A stretch of 64,000 bases of DNA, taken from NCBI GenBank assembly GCA_031396205.1, contig JANNKH010000006.1, positions 186,001 to 250,000 of the forward strand, read 5' to 3'. Source of the stretch: CAISIP01 sp031396205 (lineage in GTDB: Bacteria > Pseudomonadota > Gammaproteobacteria > Burkholderiales > Burkholderiaceae_C). This document shows, piece after piece, positions 43,457-56,925 of the stretch. The position numbers were made by a program, and so were the translations under genes. Position 1 is the first letter of the stretch, and each line of letters starts with the position of its first letter. The notes under the pieces were generated by a model that saw nothing but the letters and a program-made list of their open reading frames with translations, made no database searches and was not told the origin of the DNA.

Positions 43457-44923
43457 CTATCGAGGCAGGTCGCTGAATCCCATCAGGAATTCATCCACCG
43501 CGCGCGCGGCTTGGCGACCCTCGCGGATGGCCCACACCACCAGGCTTTGACCACGGCGCATGTCACCCGCTGCAAACACCTTGGCAACGTTGGTCGCGTA
43601 ACCGTCGTCGAAGTCGGTTGTGGCGCGGGCATTGCCGCGACCATCCTTGTCGACACCGAACGCGTCCACCACACTGGCCACCGGCGAGACGAATCCCATT
43701 GCGAGCAGCACCAGATCGGCCGGCAGAACCTTTTCGGAGCCGGGAACCTCGGACATCTTGCCGTCCTTCCATGCAACGCGTACCGTCTTGAGTCCGGTGA
43801 CTGTTCCCTTGGCGCCCACGATTTCCTTGGTGGATATCGCAAACTCGCGTTCGCATCCCTCTTCATGGCTGGAACTGGTGCGCAATTTGATCGGCCAATA
43901 CGGCCAGGTCATGGGCCGATTTTCCTCCACCGGCGGCTCCGGCATGAGTTCAAACTGGGTCACGCTCTTGGCGCCATGCCGGTTGCTGGTGCCCACGCAA
44001 TCGCTGCCGGTATCGCCACCGCCAATGACAATCACATGCTTGCCGTCGGCGCGCAACTGGTCGCGCACCTTGTCGCCCGCGTTGACCTTGTTTTGCTGCG
44101 GCAGGAATTCCATCGCGAAATGAACCCCCTTGAGCTCACGGCCCGGCACCGGCAGGTCACGCGACTGCTCGGCGCCTCCGGTGAGCACGACCGCATCGAA
44201 CTCCTGCAGCAACCGGGCCGCCGGGATGCGATCCCTGGCCCCGTTGGTGACCTTGCTGTCCTTGGGCATCTCGCCCACCAGCACGCTGGTTCGGAACACG
44301 ACGCCCTCCGCCTGCATCTGCACTACCCGCCGGTCGATATGCGATTTCTCCATCTTGAAGTCCGGAATGCCGTAGCGCAACAGGCCACCGACACGGTCGT
44401 TCTTTTCGAACACCGTCACATCGTGCCCCACCCGCGCCAGCTGCTGCGCCGCCGCCAGTCCCGCCGGGCCCGAACCGACGATTGCGACGGTCTTGCCACT
44501 ACGGTGGCGCGCCTTGAGCGGCTTGACCCAGTCCTTTTCCCAGCCTTTATCGATGATGGCATGCTCGATCGACTTGATGCCCACCGCATCGTCGTTCACA
44601 TTGAGCGTGCAAGCCGCCTCGCACGGCGCCGGGCAGATACGCCCGGTGAACTCCGGAAAATTGTTGGTGCTGTGCAGTACCGCGAGCGCATTTTTCCAAT
44701 CGTCCCGATACACCAGATCGTTGAAATCCGGAATGACGTTGTTGACCGGGCAGCCGTTGTTGCAGAACGGCGTACCGCAGTCCATGCAGCGCGCGCTCTG
44801 TGTCTTGGCCTGGCTGTTGTCGAGTGTGAGCACGAATTCGCGATACTCCTTGACCCTTTCCTCGACCGGGCGATAGTCTTCCTCCAGCCGCGGGTACTCC
44901 ATGAATCCGGTTATTTTTCCCAT
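43457..44923 (-). CDS. gltD: Glutamate synthase small subunit
   Basis: FAD- and NADPH-binding subunit of glutamate synthase, 488 residues. Cys clusters for the 4Fe-4S centres are at CMDCGTPFC (46-54) with CP at 58, and CPAPCEAAC (about 103-111). Two Rossmann motifs are visible, VAIVGSGPAGLAAAQQL and VIVIGGGDTGSDC. I chose ATG 44923; TTG 44929 two codons upstream is possible. It follows gltB by 38 bases. Confidence 0.97.
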   Translation of the reverse strand: MGKITGFMEYPRLEEDYRPVEERVKEYREFVLTLDNSQAKTQSARCMDCGTPFCNNGCPVNNVIPDFNDLVYRDDWKNALAVLHSTNNFPEFTGRICPAPCEAACTLNVNDDAVGIKSIEHAIIDKGWEKDWVKPLKARHRSGKTVAIVGSGPAGLAAAQQLARVGHDVTVFEKNDRVGGLLRYGIPDFKMEKSHIDRRVVQMQAEGVVFRTSVLVGEMPKDSKVTNGARDRIPAARLLQEFDAVVLTGGAEQSRDLPVPGRELKGVHFAMEFLPQQNKVNAGDKVRDQLRADGKHVIVIGGGDTGSDCVGTSNRHGAKSVTQFELMPEPPVEENRPMTWPYWPIKLRTSSSHEEGCEREFAISTKEIVGAKGTVTGLKTVRVAWKDGKMSEVPGSEKVLPADLVLLAMGFVSPVASVVDAFGVDKDGRGNARATTDFDDGYATNVAKVFAAGDMRRGQSLVVWAIREGRQAARAVDEFLMGFSDLPR

Positions 44924-44961
44924 GATCAATCCTGCATGTTTCAGACCCGGCCTTGCGGCAG

Positions 44962-49737
<4,776 letters not shown>

Positions 49738-49822
49738 GATTGTTCCTGTTCACTTCGCCAAGCCACGCCGGGCACCCGGTCGGGCACACAGTTTAGTGCA
49801 CTGCAACATTCATGCCGGGAAA

Positions 49823-49847
49823 AATTAAATGGGGTCAGATTCCAATT
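49823..49847. repeat. Left repeat unit B of the RAYT element
   Basis: AATTAAAT (49823-49830) followed by GGGGTCAGATTCCAATT (49831-49847). The last 17 bases are an exact inverted copy of 50658-50674. The whole unit also resembles 49871-49897 as an imperfect direct repeat. Confidence 0.85.
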
Positions 49848-49870
49848 AATTAATCCTGATCAGATGAACG

Positions 49871-49897
49871 AATTAAACGGGGACAGATAACCAAATT
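49871..49897. repeat. Diverged second repeat unit A
   Basis: AATTAAAC, GGGGACAGATAACC and AAATT in series, matching unit B (49823-49847) except for two substitutions and two extra bases. Same orientation as unit B, starting 48 bases from it, inside the left end of the element. No inverted partner is seen at the right end. Confidence 0.75.
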
Positions 49898-49924
49898 GAC
49901 CGAACCCATTGTAAATTCTTGCGA

Positions 49925-50626
49925 CTAGCGCGTTTGCGCCGCCGGCCCGGCAGGTCGTCCAGGCGAAGACTGGGTCAGTCTGCGCCTTGTGTTTCCCTGC
50001 AAGCGGGCCACGAATCCCTCGTCGCCCAAAACCCAGCCGCTGGTCACAGCGTGACCAAGTGCGATTCGCTGTTCTAGTGAAACGCCTGCCTGGACGAGTT
50101 CGCGATAACGCGATTCCCTGGCAAAAGGTGTATTGCCGAGCTCCCAGAAAAGCGGATGCGGCGTAATCAGCCGGTCGTTGCGCGCGCCAACATAGTGGGA
50201 GTAACTGGACCAGGCGTAGTCCTGCGCTTGCGCGACCATGCCGGCGCGCACCGGATTGAGATCCATGTACACCATACAGGCGAGCAGGTATCGCTCCGAT
50301 TGCACCAACGCAGATTTGTACCGCCCCTCCCACAGCGTGCCGGTACGACCATGGGTGTCGTTGAAAAATCGCACATAGCGGCGTCCGACGGATTGCATCA
50401 TTTTGGGCAATCCATCGGTTGTCCTGGGGCCGAGCAGCAGATGGAAATGGTTGTCCATCAGCACGTAGGCGTAGATGGCCACGTCGAACTCTGCTGCGTT
50501 TTCGGCCAGCAGTTCCAGCATCCTCGCCCGCTCTCCCTGCGACCGGAAAATCGGTTGCCGGTTATTGCCACGCTGAATGACGTGGTACGGATAGCCTGGA
50601 ACGGAAACGCGTGCAAGTCGAGCCAT
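49925..50626 (-). CDS. REP-associated tyrosine transposase (RAYT)
   Basis: Single-strand HUH transposase of the TnpA-REP/IS200-like group, 233 residues. The HUH motif is HFH at 60-62 in LMDNHFHLLL, preceded by YHVIQRGNN. A candidate catalytic Tyr is Tyr84 in RRYVRFFN. The TLWEGRYKSALV and DLNPVRAGMV segments are typical. Start ATG 50626 (MARLARVSVPGYPYHVI) is supported by the conserved N-terminus; an upstream extension to 50659 would begin inside the inverted repeat. The protein looks intact, so the element may still be active or may act on REP-like sites elsewhere. Confidence 0.93.
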   Translation of the reverse strand: MARLARVSVPGYPYHVIQRGNNRQPIFRSQGERARMLELLAENAAEFDVAIYAYVLMDNHFHLLLGPRTTDGLPKMMQSVGRRYVRFFNDTHGRTGTLWEGRYKSALVQSERYLLACMVYMDLNPVRAGMVAQAQDYAWSSYSHYVGARNDRLITPHPLFWELGNTPFARESRYRELVQAGVSLEQRIALGHAVTSGWVLGDEGFVARLQGNTRRRLTQSSPGRPAGPAAQTR

Positions 50627-50657
50627 GACACAGGTTGGCAGCGAAAGCCGCCACGAC

Positions 50658-50674
50658 AATTGGAATCTGACCCC
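50658..50674. repeat. Right inverted repeat of the RAYT element
   Basis: AATTGGAATCTGACCCC, the exact reverse complement of 49831-49847. The flank beyond it (GATATC) does not continue the AT-rich AATTAAAT seen at the left end, so the two ends differ outside the 17 bases. Confidence 0.85.
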
Positions 50675-50680
50675 GATATC

Positions 50681-51157
50681 TTACCGAGACGCCCGCGTTA
50701 CCCGCGCCTTGCCATCGGTCATCACGAGGATGACGGCGTCGCCCGGAAGCAGGGTCTCACTACCGCGGGCTTGAACGATCGCGCGTCGATCGCCGTTACG
50801 CATTTGCAGCAGGATTTCCACCGCACCCTCGCGGGTGGCGGATCGCTCGATCGCGTTGCCGGCCACTGCGCCGGCAACGGCACCTAGAACTCCGACGATG
50901 ATGCCTTCGCGACGCCCGCCGACGCTGCCGCTGGCCACGCCGCCGACAACGCCGCCGGCAACCGAGCCAATGCCCGATTGTGTTCCTTCGACCGTTACCG
51001 GACGCACCGACAGAACGGTGGCGTCCTGCACCGTCGACAGGCGCTGCGCATCACTGCGCTGTACAACATCCGGGCTGGTGGTGGTGCATCCGGCCAGGGC
51101 CAACGCCAATATAAAAAATCCCAGTCGCTTGATAAAATTGCTCCCCTTCGCATGCAT
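50681..51157 (-). CDS. Glycine-zipper outer-membrane lipoprotein (SlyB/Pcp-like)
   Basis: A 158-residue lipoprotein precursor with signal helix and lipobox LALAGC (Cys24). A glycine-zipper region (about 62-105, GSVAGGVVGGVASGSVGG and GAVAGAVAGNAIE) can insert in membrane, and a C-terminal beta domain with RNGDRRAIVQ and LLPGDAVILV resembles the SlyB/17-kDa antigen group. Exact role unknown; such proteins help envelope stability under stress. The RAYT element sits just past its stop, where it may have replaced the original terminator. Confidence 0.88.
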   Translation of the reverse strand: MHAKGSNFIKRLGFFILALALAGCTTTSPDVVQRSDAQRLSTVQDATVLSVRPVTVEGTQSGIGSVAGGVVGGVASGSVGGRREGIIVGVLGAVAGAVAGNAIERSATREGAVEILLQMRNGDRRAIVQARGSETLLPGDAVILVMTDGKARVTRASR

Positions 51158-51204
51158 TGCAGGTATTCAGACATCATTCTTGCAGAAAGATTCTGACTCC
51201 CGCA

Positions 51205-52137
51205 TCAGTTGGCAACAACTTGCGTCGCATCCGGCGGCGGAAGTCGAAACCGGTGCTCCAACAGCGTCTCCAGGCCGAATTGCGCCACCAGCGCCTGCAG
51301 CCTTTGCGCCGAACTGTGGCGCCGATGACCGCTATGGCGCGCGATGATCAACTCATTCTTGAGGCTGTGCTCCCATCCCACAAGTTCGGTCACAGTCACC
51401 TGGTAGCCCCAGGCCTCGAGGTACAGGCAGCGCAGCACATTGCTGAGCTGGCTGCCGATCTCCCGGGTATGCAGCGGGTGCCGCCACAACTCGGCCAGCG
51501 GCGTGCGGCGCAGATGCAGTGCCTTGCCCGCATTGAGCATGCGGGCCAACTCCGCCTGGCAGCACGGCACCAGAACCATGGCACGCGCCGACTTTTGCAG
51601 ACCAAATGCGATCGCGTCATCGGTCGCCGTGTCGCAGGCGTGCAGGGCCGTCACGAGGTCGATCCGAGCGGGCAGCTCCGTCGCTGACGTGGAATCGGCC
51701 ACGCTGAGGTTCAGGAACGACATGCGTTCAAAGCCCAAACGTTGTGCCAGTTCGCGCGACCGCTGCACCAGCTCGGGGCGAGTCTCGATGCCATAAATGC
51801 AGCCGTCGGCGCGTGCCCGGAAGAACAGGTCGTACAAGATAAAACCCAGGTACGACTTGCCGGCCCCGTGGTCGGCAACGGTCAGGCCGGGCGCTGCCGT
51901 GGCGCCCGAAGCAGGCCTTGTGTCGCTGGCCAGTTCGATCAATATCTTCTCGATGAACTGGTACAGATGGTGTACCTGTTTGAGCTTGCGCCGTGAATCC
52001 TGGTTGAGCTTGCCATCGCGCGTCAGGATATGGAGCTCCTGCAACAACGCGATCGACTCGCCCGGCCACAGCTCGGCGGCCACCGCAGGGTCTGCGCCGT
52101 CCGGACTGGCGGCCGGTATCCTTTTTTTCCTGATCAT
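51205..52137 (-). CDS. SAM-dependent methyltransferase, substrate unknown
   Basis: The 310-residue protein has a class I fold with the SAM-binding motif I as VADHGAGKSYLGFILYD (about 95-115), a YGIETRPELVQRS acidic-loop region and DLVTALHACDTATD, which resembles the Methyltransf_32 family. The ALHACD and VLVPCCQAEL segments are typical of that group. Its target is unknown. The ATG overlaps the DUF1415 stop as TGATG. Confidence 0.82.
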   Translation of the reverse strand: MIRKKRIPAASPDGADPAVAAELWPGESIALLQELHILTRDGKLNQDSRRKLKQVHHLYQFIEKILIELASDTRPASGATAAPGLTVADHGAGKSYLGFILYDLFFRARADGCIYGIETRPELVQRSRELAQRLGFERMSFLNLSVADSTSATELPARIDLVTALHACDTATDDAIAFGLQKSARAMVLVPCCQAELARMLNAGKALHLRRTPLAELWRHPLHTREIGSQLSNVLRCLYLEAWGYQVTVTELVGWEHSLKNELIIARHSGHRRHSSAQRLQALVAQFGLETLLEHRFRLPPPDATQVVAN

Positions 52138-52754
52138 CACCGTATCCTGCCACGGCGATGGGCCGATCGATTGGCTGATGCAATGGGCAACGACCGCTGC
52201 ACCCCCAGTGCATCCCACCCGGCCTGCCCCAGTCGCTGCAGGGTCGCAATGTTGGCGTCAAAGATCATCTCTGCCTGCGGAAACGCGGCTACTGCCCGGT
52301 CGATACTGGCCTCGCGCAGCAGATGCAGCGTCGGGTAGGGTGCCCGATTCGTCGCATTGCCGATGTCGTCGGCGGTGGTGCCGGCAAACTGGAACTGCGG
52401 ATGAAAGCTGGCGATCTGCAACTCCCCCACCAAGCCAACTGATTCCAGCAATTGGTCCGCCTGGTACAGGAAATCATTGAAATCCTGGAATGACGTAAGG
52501 CAATTGGGCACGACCAACAAGGTGGTGTCTCGCACGCGGCAGTCCATGCCGGCCAGGTCGCGCAACTCCTGCTCCAGTTCCCGCGCCAACTCTGCGCGAT
52601 CGCTCGCCCGGCTCACGACATAGTGGATTTGCCCTCGCACATGCACCGCCTTGGCAAAGGGGCACAGGTTCAGGCCAATCACTGCCTGCTCCAGCCAGTG
52701 CTGCATGTCCCGCAGCACGGCAGCTTGGGCATCGGCGGGATCAACGTCCGGCAC
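52137..52754 (-). CDS. DUF1415 family protein
   Basis: A 205-residue protein of the uncharacterised DUF1415 family. The N-part has WLEQAVIGLNLCPFAKAVH, and the middle has LLVVPNCLTSFQDFNDFL and SFHPQFQFAG. The C-part includes PYPTLHLLREASIDRAV. GTG 52754 is chosen because family similarity begins soon after; it overlaps the MFS gene end by 14 bases. Function is not known. It is coupled to the MFS gene upstream and the methyltransferase downstream. Confidence 0.85.
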   Translation of the reverse strand: MPDVDPADAQAAVLRDMQHWLEQAVIGLNLCPFAKAVHVRGQIHYVVSRASDRAELARELEQELRDLAGMDCRVRDTTLLVVPNCLTSFQDFNDFLYQADQLLESVGLVGELQIASFHPQFQFAGTTADDIGNATNRAPYPTLHLLREASIDRAVAAFPQAEMIFDANIATLQRLGQAGWDALGVQRSLPIASANRSAHRRGRIR

Positions 52755-53979
52755 GGGCAACCTCCACACCGATCCGTCGGGCCACCAGCAGACCCAGGGC
52801 ACAACAGCTGGCGGTGGCAGCCCAGGTCCAGTGCCATCCACCCACGGCGGCGGCAATCCAGGCCACCACCGGTGGCCCCAGGAATTGGCCCATGGCCGAG
52901 CACTGCTGCATCCAGCCAACCGTCGTCGACACACTTGTCTCATCGGGCGCCAGGCGAACCGCCAGCGAGAACAGGGTGCCCGGAATCAATCCGCCCACCA
53001 TCGAAAACAGCAACACACCCAAATATTGCACGACAGCGACCCCATCCGTTTTCTGACTCCACCCAAAATCGGCAAACGCCACGATGGCCCCGACGGCCAT
53101 CGCGACAAAGCCCGCTGTCAACAATCGGTGCGCGGGCACACCCCGCTGCAACAACCGCCCGGAAGCCACGTTGCCGACCACGTTGACCAGTGCTGCCAGC
53201 GCCAAAAACAATGCCGCCGTGGCACCGATATCGCCATTGTGGGCCAGGACGGAGGGCAAGAACCCGATCACGGCCAGCCATTGGCCAGAATACAGCGCGA
53301 AACACAAAGCCACGAGCCAGGGGCCCCGCGCAGTCAGCGTAAGCCGCACGCGCTCCGTCCATGCGGCACCCAGACCGTGCGCCGGCCGAGTGGCCCGCGC
53401 AGGGGCGCCGATTGGCTGATCGGGTGTCACCGCCATCGCAACCCAGGCAGTCATGATCAGCGACAGCGCCGCCAGCAGCAACCACCAGCCGGGCCAGCCG
53501 GCGCTCCCGATCAGCAATGGCCCGGTGGCCAGCGCCATCGCGGTCCCCAAGGGCATATAGGCTCCCCACAAGCCCATCGCAGCCTGCATCTGTCTTGGTG
53601 GCGTGAGCCGACGAATCAGGCCGGGGCCAGGCATGACGGCGAGCAGAAAGCCAAAACCCTCACAGGCCCGCAGCAGCAACAAGGCATTGGGTTCCTTGGC
53701 CAGGGCGCCCAGCGCGCTAGCGAGCGACAACACGGCAAGGCCAAGCAGCATGCTGCGCCGAAGCCCCATGCTGTCGGCCGCCAGGCCGACAGCCAGGCCC
53801 AACGCCATGCCCGCGAACTGCACCAGCGACAGCAGAAAACCCGCCTGCAACAGACTGACCCCCAGAGACTCGCGCAGCACCGGAATTGCCGGCGACAACT
53901 TGCCGACGTGCAGTGCAGCCGCGACGCCAGCCAGAACGACCACCATTTCCGGGTGGCGCTGCAAGATCCGCACGGCCAT
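52741..53979 (-). CDS. MFS transporter (CynX/NimT-like)
   Basis: A 412-residue major facilitator with twelve hydrophobic segments and the loop-2/3 motif GLAADSMGLRRSMLLG. Similarity to CynX/NimT-type anion or drug exporters is plausible but not certain. It starts five bases after the dgt stop and is followed by DUF1415 with an overlap, so it belongs to the aroKB-dgt transcript. The transported substrate is unknown. Confidence 0.85.
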   Translation of the reverse strand: MAVRILQRHPEMVVVLAGVAAALHVGKLSPAIPVLRESLGVSLLQAGFLLSLVQFAGMALGLAVGLAADSMGLRRSMLLGLAVLSLASALGALAKEPNALLLLRACEGFGFLLAVMPGPGLIRRLTPPRQMQAAMGLWGAYMPLGTAMALATGPLLIGSAGWPGWWLLLAALSLIMTAWVAMAVTPDQPIGAPARATRPAHGLGAAWTERVRLTLTARGPWLVALCFALYSGQWLAVIGFLPSVLAHNGDIGATAALFLALAALVNVVGNVASGRLLQRGVPAHRLLTAGFVAMAVGAIVAFADFGWSQKTDGVAVVQYLGVLLFSMVGGLIPGTLFSLAVRLAPDETSVSTTVGWMQQCSAMGQFLGPPVVAWIAAAVGGWHWTWAATASCCALGLLVARRIGVEVARAGR

Positions 53980-53984
53980 CAGCG

Positions 53985-55178
53985 TCAGGCCAACAAACGC
54001 TGACCGGTGATCCGTTCGTGTTCACGCACGGCAAATCGATCCGTCATGCCGGCAATGAAATCGGCCACCACCCGTGCGCGAGCCTGCAGTTGGTCCAGGT
54101 CGGGCGGCACGGCTTCGCTGCGGGCCGCAAAACCCGGTTGCATGGCATGCGGCGCATTCATGTAGACCGCGAACAGGTCGCGGACAATTTTTCGCGCCTG
54201 GTGTGTCGTGGCCATGACCTGAGGATGCCGATACAGGTTGCGCAGGAGAAATTGCTTGAGCTCGATGGACGCGCGGCGCATCGGGTCGGAGAACTGCACC
54301 AGGGGCGGCGACGCGCGCACGGTCGCAACATCGCCAGGTGCGACTGCCTGCAATTGACGCCCGGACGCGTCGATCACATCGTAGACCTGCGCGCTGAGCA
54401 TTTGGCGGATCGACTCATACAACAGGCGCCGGTCCTGCGCCGCATCCATCAGGTGCGGGTGGTGCGCGCGTGTCTGGGCCAGGTATTGGTTAAAGAGTGA
54501 AACCGACTCGAGCTGCTCGATCGTGATCAGGCCCGAACGCACACCGTCGTCGATGTCATGCGCGTTGTAGGCGATTTCGTCAGCCAGGTTGCACAGCTGC
54601 GCTTCCAGGCTGGGTTGGCTGTGCTCCAGAAAACGACGCCCAACGCCCCCGCCGCCATCGGCATAGGGCGGCTCGGCGCTCTCGATGAGCGCGGCATTGC
54701 GCGGCGCGCAATGCTTGAGAATGCCTTCGCGCGTTTCAAACGTAAGGTTAAGACCATCGAATTGAGGGTAGCGCTCCTCCAGCAGGTCTACGACGCGCAG
54801 ACTTTGCAGGTTGTGTTCGAATCCGCCGAAGTCGGCCATGCAGTCGTTCAGGGCGTCCTGTCCGGCATGGCCAAAGGGCGTATGACCCAGGTCGTGCGCC
54901 AACGCGATGGCCTCAACCAGGTCTTCATTGAGGCCGAGCGATCGAGCGATCGAGCGCCCCAATTGCGCCACTTCGAGCGAATGTGTCAGCCGGGTGCGAA
55001 ACAGGTCGCCTTCATGGTTCAGAAAGACCTGGGTCTTGTAGACCAGGCGCCGGAACGCCGAGCAGTGGATCACCCGATCACGATCACGTTGAAAATCGGA
55101 GCGTGTCGGTGCCGCGGGCTCTGCATGGCGCCGGCCGCGCGAACGGGCCGGATCGCAGGCGTATGCCGCCAGGGCCAT
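53985..55178 (-). CDS. dgt: dGTP triphosphohydrolase family protein
   Basis: HD-domain hydrolase, 397 residues. The metal-binding residues are in RLTHSLEVAQ and the double-His motif AHDLGHTPFGHAGQ; NLADEIAYNAHDIDD supplies the later Asp. The usual product is deoxynucleoside plus triphosphate. The length matches the dNTPase type 2 subgroup of proteobacteria. ATG 55178 is chosen (MALAAYACDPA); it lies two bases after the aroB stop. Confidence 0.94.
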   Translation of the reverse strand: MALAAYACDPARSRGRRHAEPAAPTRSDFQRDRDRVIHCSAFRRLVYKTQVFLNHEGDLFRTRLTHSLEVAQLGRSIARSLGLNEDLVEAIALAHDLGHTPFGHAGQDALNDCMADFGGFEHNLQSLRVVDLLEERYPQFDGLNLTFETREGILKHCAPRNAALIESAEPPYADGGGGVGRRFLEHSQPSLEAQLCNLADEIAYNAHDIDDGVRSGLITIEQLESVSLFNQYLAQTRAHHPHLMDAAQDRRLLYESIRQMLSAQVYDVIDASGRQLQAVAPGDVATVRASPPLVQFSDPMRRASIELKQFLLRNLYRHPQVMATTHQARKIVRDLFAVYMNAPHAMQPGFAARSEAVPPDLDQLQARARVVADFIAGMTDRFAVREHERITGQRLLA

Positions 55179-55180
55179 CG

Positions 55181-56314
55181 TCAGCCGCAACAAGCGTCTA
55201 TGACCTGGCGCACCAGGTCGTCCGGCGCACTGCGCAGCACGGCACTGCCCGGCCGGTCGATCACGACGAACTGGATGGCACCGGCCTGCGCCTTCTTGTC
55301 CCCCCGCATGCGCGACAGGTAGCGATCGGCGTTGGACTGGCCCTGCGTCTCACCATTTCCCGAAACTGGCAGCTGCGGACCGACGATCGGCAACCCCGCC
55401 CGTTCAATCAGCCGTGTCAGGCGCTGCACGAAGGCCTCGTTCACCAGCCCCAGTCGCCACGAGAGTTGTGCAGCCATGACCATGCCGCAACCGACTCCCT
55501 CGCCATGCAGCCATTGGCCGTAACCCATGCCGTTTTCGATTGCATGGCCGAAGGTGTGGCCGAAATTCAGGATGGCACGCAATCCGCTTTCGCGCTCATC
55601 CAGTGCCACAACCCGAGCCTTGATCTCGCAACTACGCTTCACGGCCAAAGCCAGCGCGGCAGGATCACGCGCCATCAATGCCGCAAGGTTGGCCTCGATC
55701 CAGTCCAGAAACGCCATGTCGGCGATCGGTCCGTATTTGATGACCTCAGCCAGGCCCGCACTCAGTTCTCGCTGCGGCAGGGTCTTGAAGGTGTCCGCGT
55801 CACACACCACCAGGCGGGGCTGGTAGAACGCGCCAATCATGTTCTTGCCCAGGGGATGGTTGATCGCCGTCTTGCCACCGACCGACGAGTCCACCTGGGC
55901 CAGCAAGGTGGTGGGAACCTGCACAAAGGGAACGCCCCGCATGAACGATGCTGCGGCGAATCCGGTCATGTCGCCGACAACGCCGCCGCCGAGCGCGAAC
56001 AGCACCGTGTTGCGATCGCACCGGTGTTGCAGCAGAGCGTCAAACACCAGGTTCAACGTCTGCCAGGTCTTGTGCTCCTCGCCGTCGGGAAGCACTACGC
56101 GATGCAGCTTGCGAAAATGCGGTGCAAGTGCCTGACTCAGTCGCTCGGCGTAGAGCGGTTCGACGATCGCACTGCACACGATCAGGGCTGCGTCGGCAGC
56201 AGGCAGATCGGCATAGGTATGGCTGTCACCGAGCAGACCGCTGCCGATGAGAATGGAATAACTGCGCTCAGCCAGGTCAATGGCAACACGCTCGAAAGGC
56301 TGCAGGCGGGGCAT
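55181..56314 (-). CDS. aroB: 3-dehydroquinate synthase
   Basis: Second step of the shikimate pathway, NAD- and zinc-dependent. The 377-residue protein has ALGGGVVGDMTGF, VPTTLLAQVDSSVGGKTAINH, AEVIKYG and the zinc-ligand His region NFGHTFGHAIE. Full length. Starts 36 bases after aroK and ends two bases before dgt. Confidence 0.97.
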   Translation of the reverse strand: MPRLQPFERVAIDLAERSYSILIGSGLLGDSHTYADLPAADAALIVCSAIVEPLYAERLSQALAPHFRKLHRVVLPDGEEHKTWQTLNLVFDALLQHRCDRNTVLFALGGGVVGDMTGFAAASFMRGVPFVQVPTTLLAQVDSSVGGKTAINHPLGKNMIGAFYQPRLVVCDADTFKTLPQRELSAGLAEVIKYGPIADMAFLDWIEANLAALMARDPAALALAVKRSCEIKARVVALDERESGLRAILNFGHTFGHAIENGMGYGQWLHGEGVGCGMVMAAQLSWRLGLVNEAFVQRLTRLIERAGLPIVGPQLPVSGNGETQGQSNADRYLSRMRGDKKAQAGAIQFVVIDRPGSAVLRSAPDDLVRQVIDACCG

Positions 56315-56350
56315 AGGCCCTAGTTTAGGTGAAGCCCTGCCGCGCGCGTG

Positions 56351-56878
56351 TCAGGTTGCGCTGCTCCAGGACCCGTCGAGTTCGACCTGCATCACAATCA
56401 TATTGACCAGCATGGCCACCGAAGGGCGCCCGGTTTCGATCGTGAAATGGGCGGTTTCCCGGTACAACGGGTCGCGAATGGCATACAGATCGCGCAATCG
56501 CGTCAGCGGATCATCGACCTGCAACAGCGGGCGGTTGCGATCATGACGCAGGCGCCGGTACAACTCATCGGGCGAGGATTTCAGGTATATGACCCGTCCC
56601 CGCTCGTGCAGGTGGCGCCGGTTCTCCGGACGCAGTACCGATCCACCGCCCGTGGACAACACACCACTCGGGCTCAGCGTCAACTCGTCAATGACCGACG
56701 CCTCCAGATCACGAAAACGTGACTCGCCATCTTGCTCAAAAAATTGTCGGATCGAATACCCCAGCCGCGCCTCGATCACCTGATCGGAATCGGTGAACGG
56801 CAATTGCAGGCGGCGCGCCAGCTGACGCCCGACCGTGGATTTGCCGGAGCCCGGCAGGCCGACCAGACTAAATATCAC
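56351..56878 (-). CDS. aroK: Shikimate kinase
   Basis: Phosphorylates shikimate. The 175-residue P-loop kinase has GLPGSGKSTVGRQLA (about 7-21), the DSDQVIE substrate Asp region, FRDLE and the GGGSVLRPENR loop. It lies 47 bases after pilQ; pilQ-aroK-aroB order is conserved. Confidence 0.96.
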   Translation of the reverse strand: MIFSLVGLPGSGKSTVGRQLARRLQLPFTDSDQVIEARLGYSIRQFFEQDGESRFRDLEASVIDELTLSPSGVLSTGGGSVLRPENRRHLHERGRVIYLKSSPDELYRRLRHDRNRPLLQVDDPLTRLRDLYAIRDPLYRETAHFTIETGRPSVAMLVNMIVMQVELDGSWSSAT

Positions 56879-56925
56879 AATGGCTGGAAACCGCCGCTGG
56901 GCGGCATCGACCGGGTTAGGGCCTG

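Larger units (their letters stand above)
49831..50674 (-). mobile_element. RAYT element with 17-bp terminal inverted repeats
   Basis: A unit of about 844 bases bounded by GGGGTCAGATTCCAATT (49831-49847) and its exact reverse complement (50658-50674). It encodes one HUH-type transposase on the minus strand. The left end has 78 bases between the transposase stop and the repeat; the right repeat is 32 bases before the ATG. No target duplication is visible, as expected for HUH enzymes. It lies between gltB and a lipoprotein gene, ending six bases from the lipoprotein stop. Boundaries are inferred from the repeats. Confidence 0.75.
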
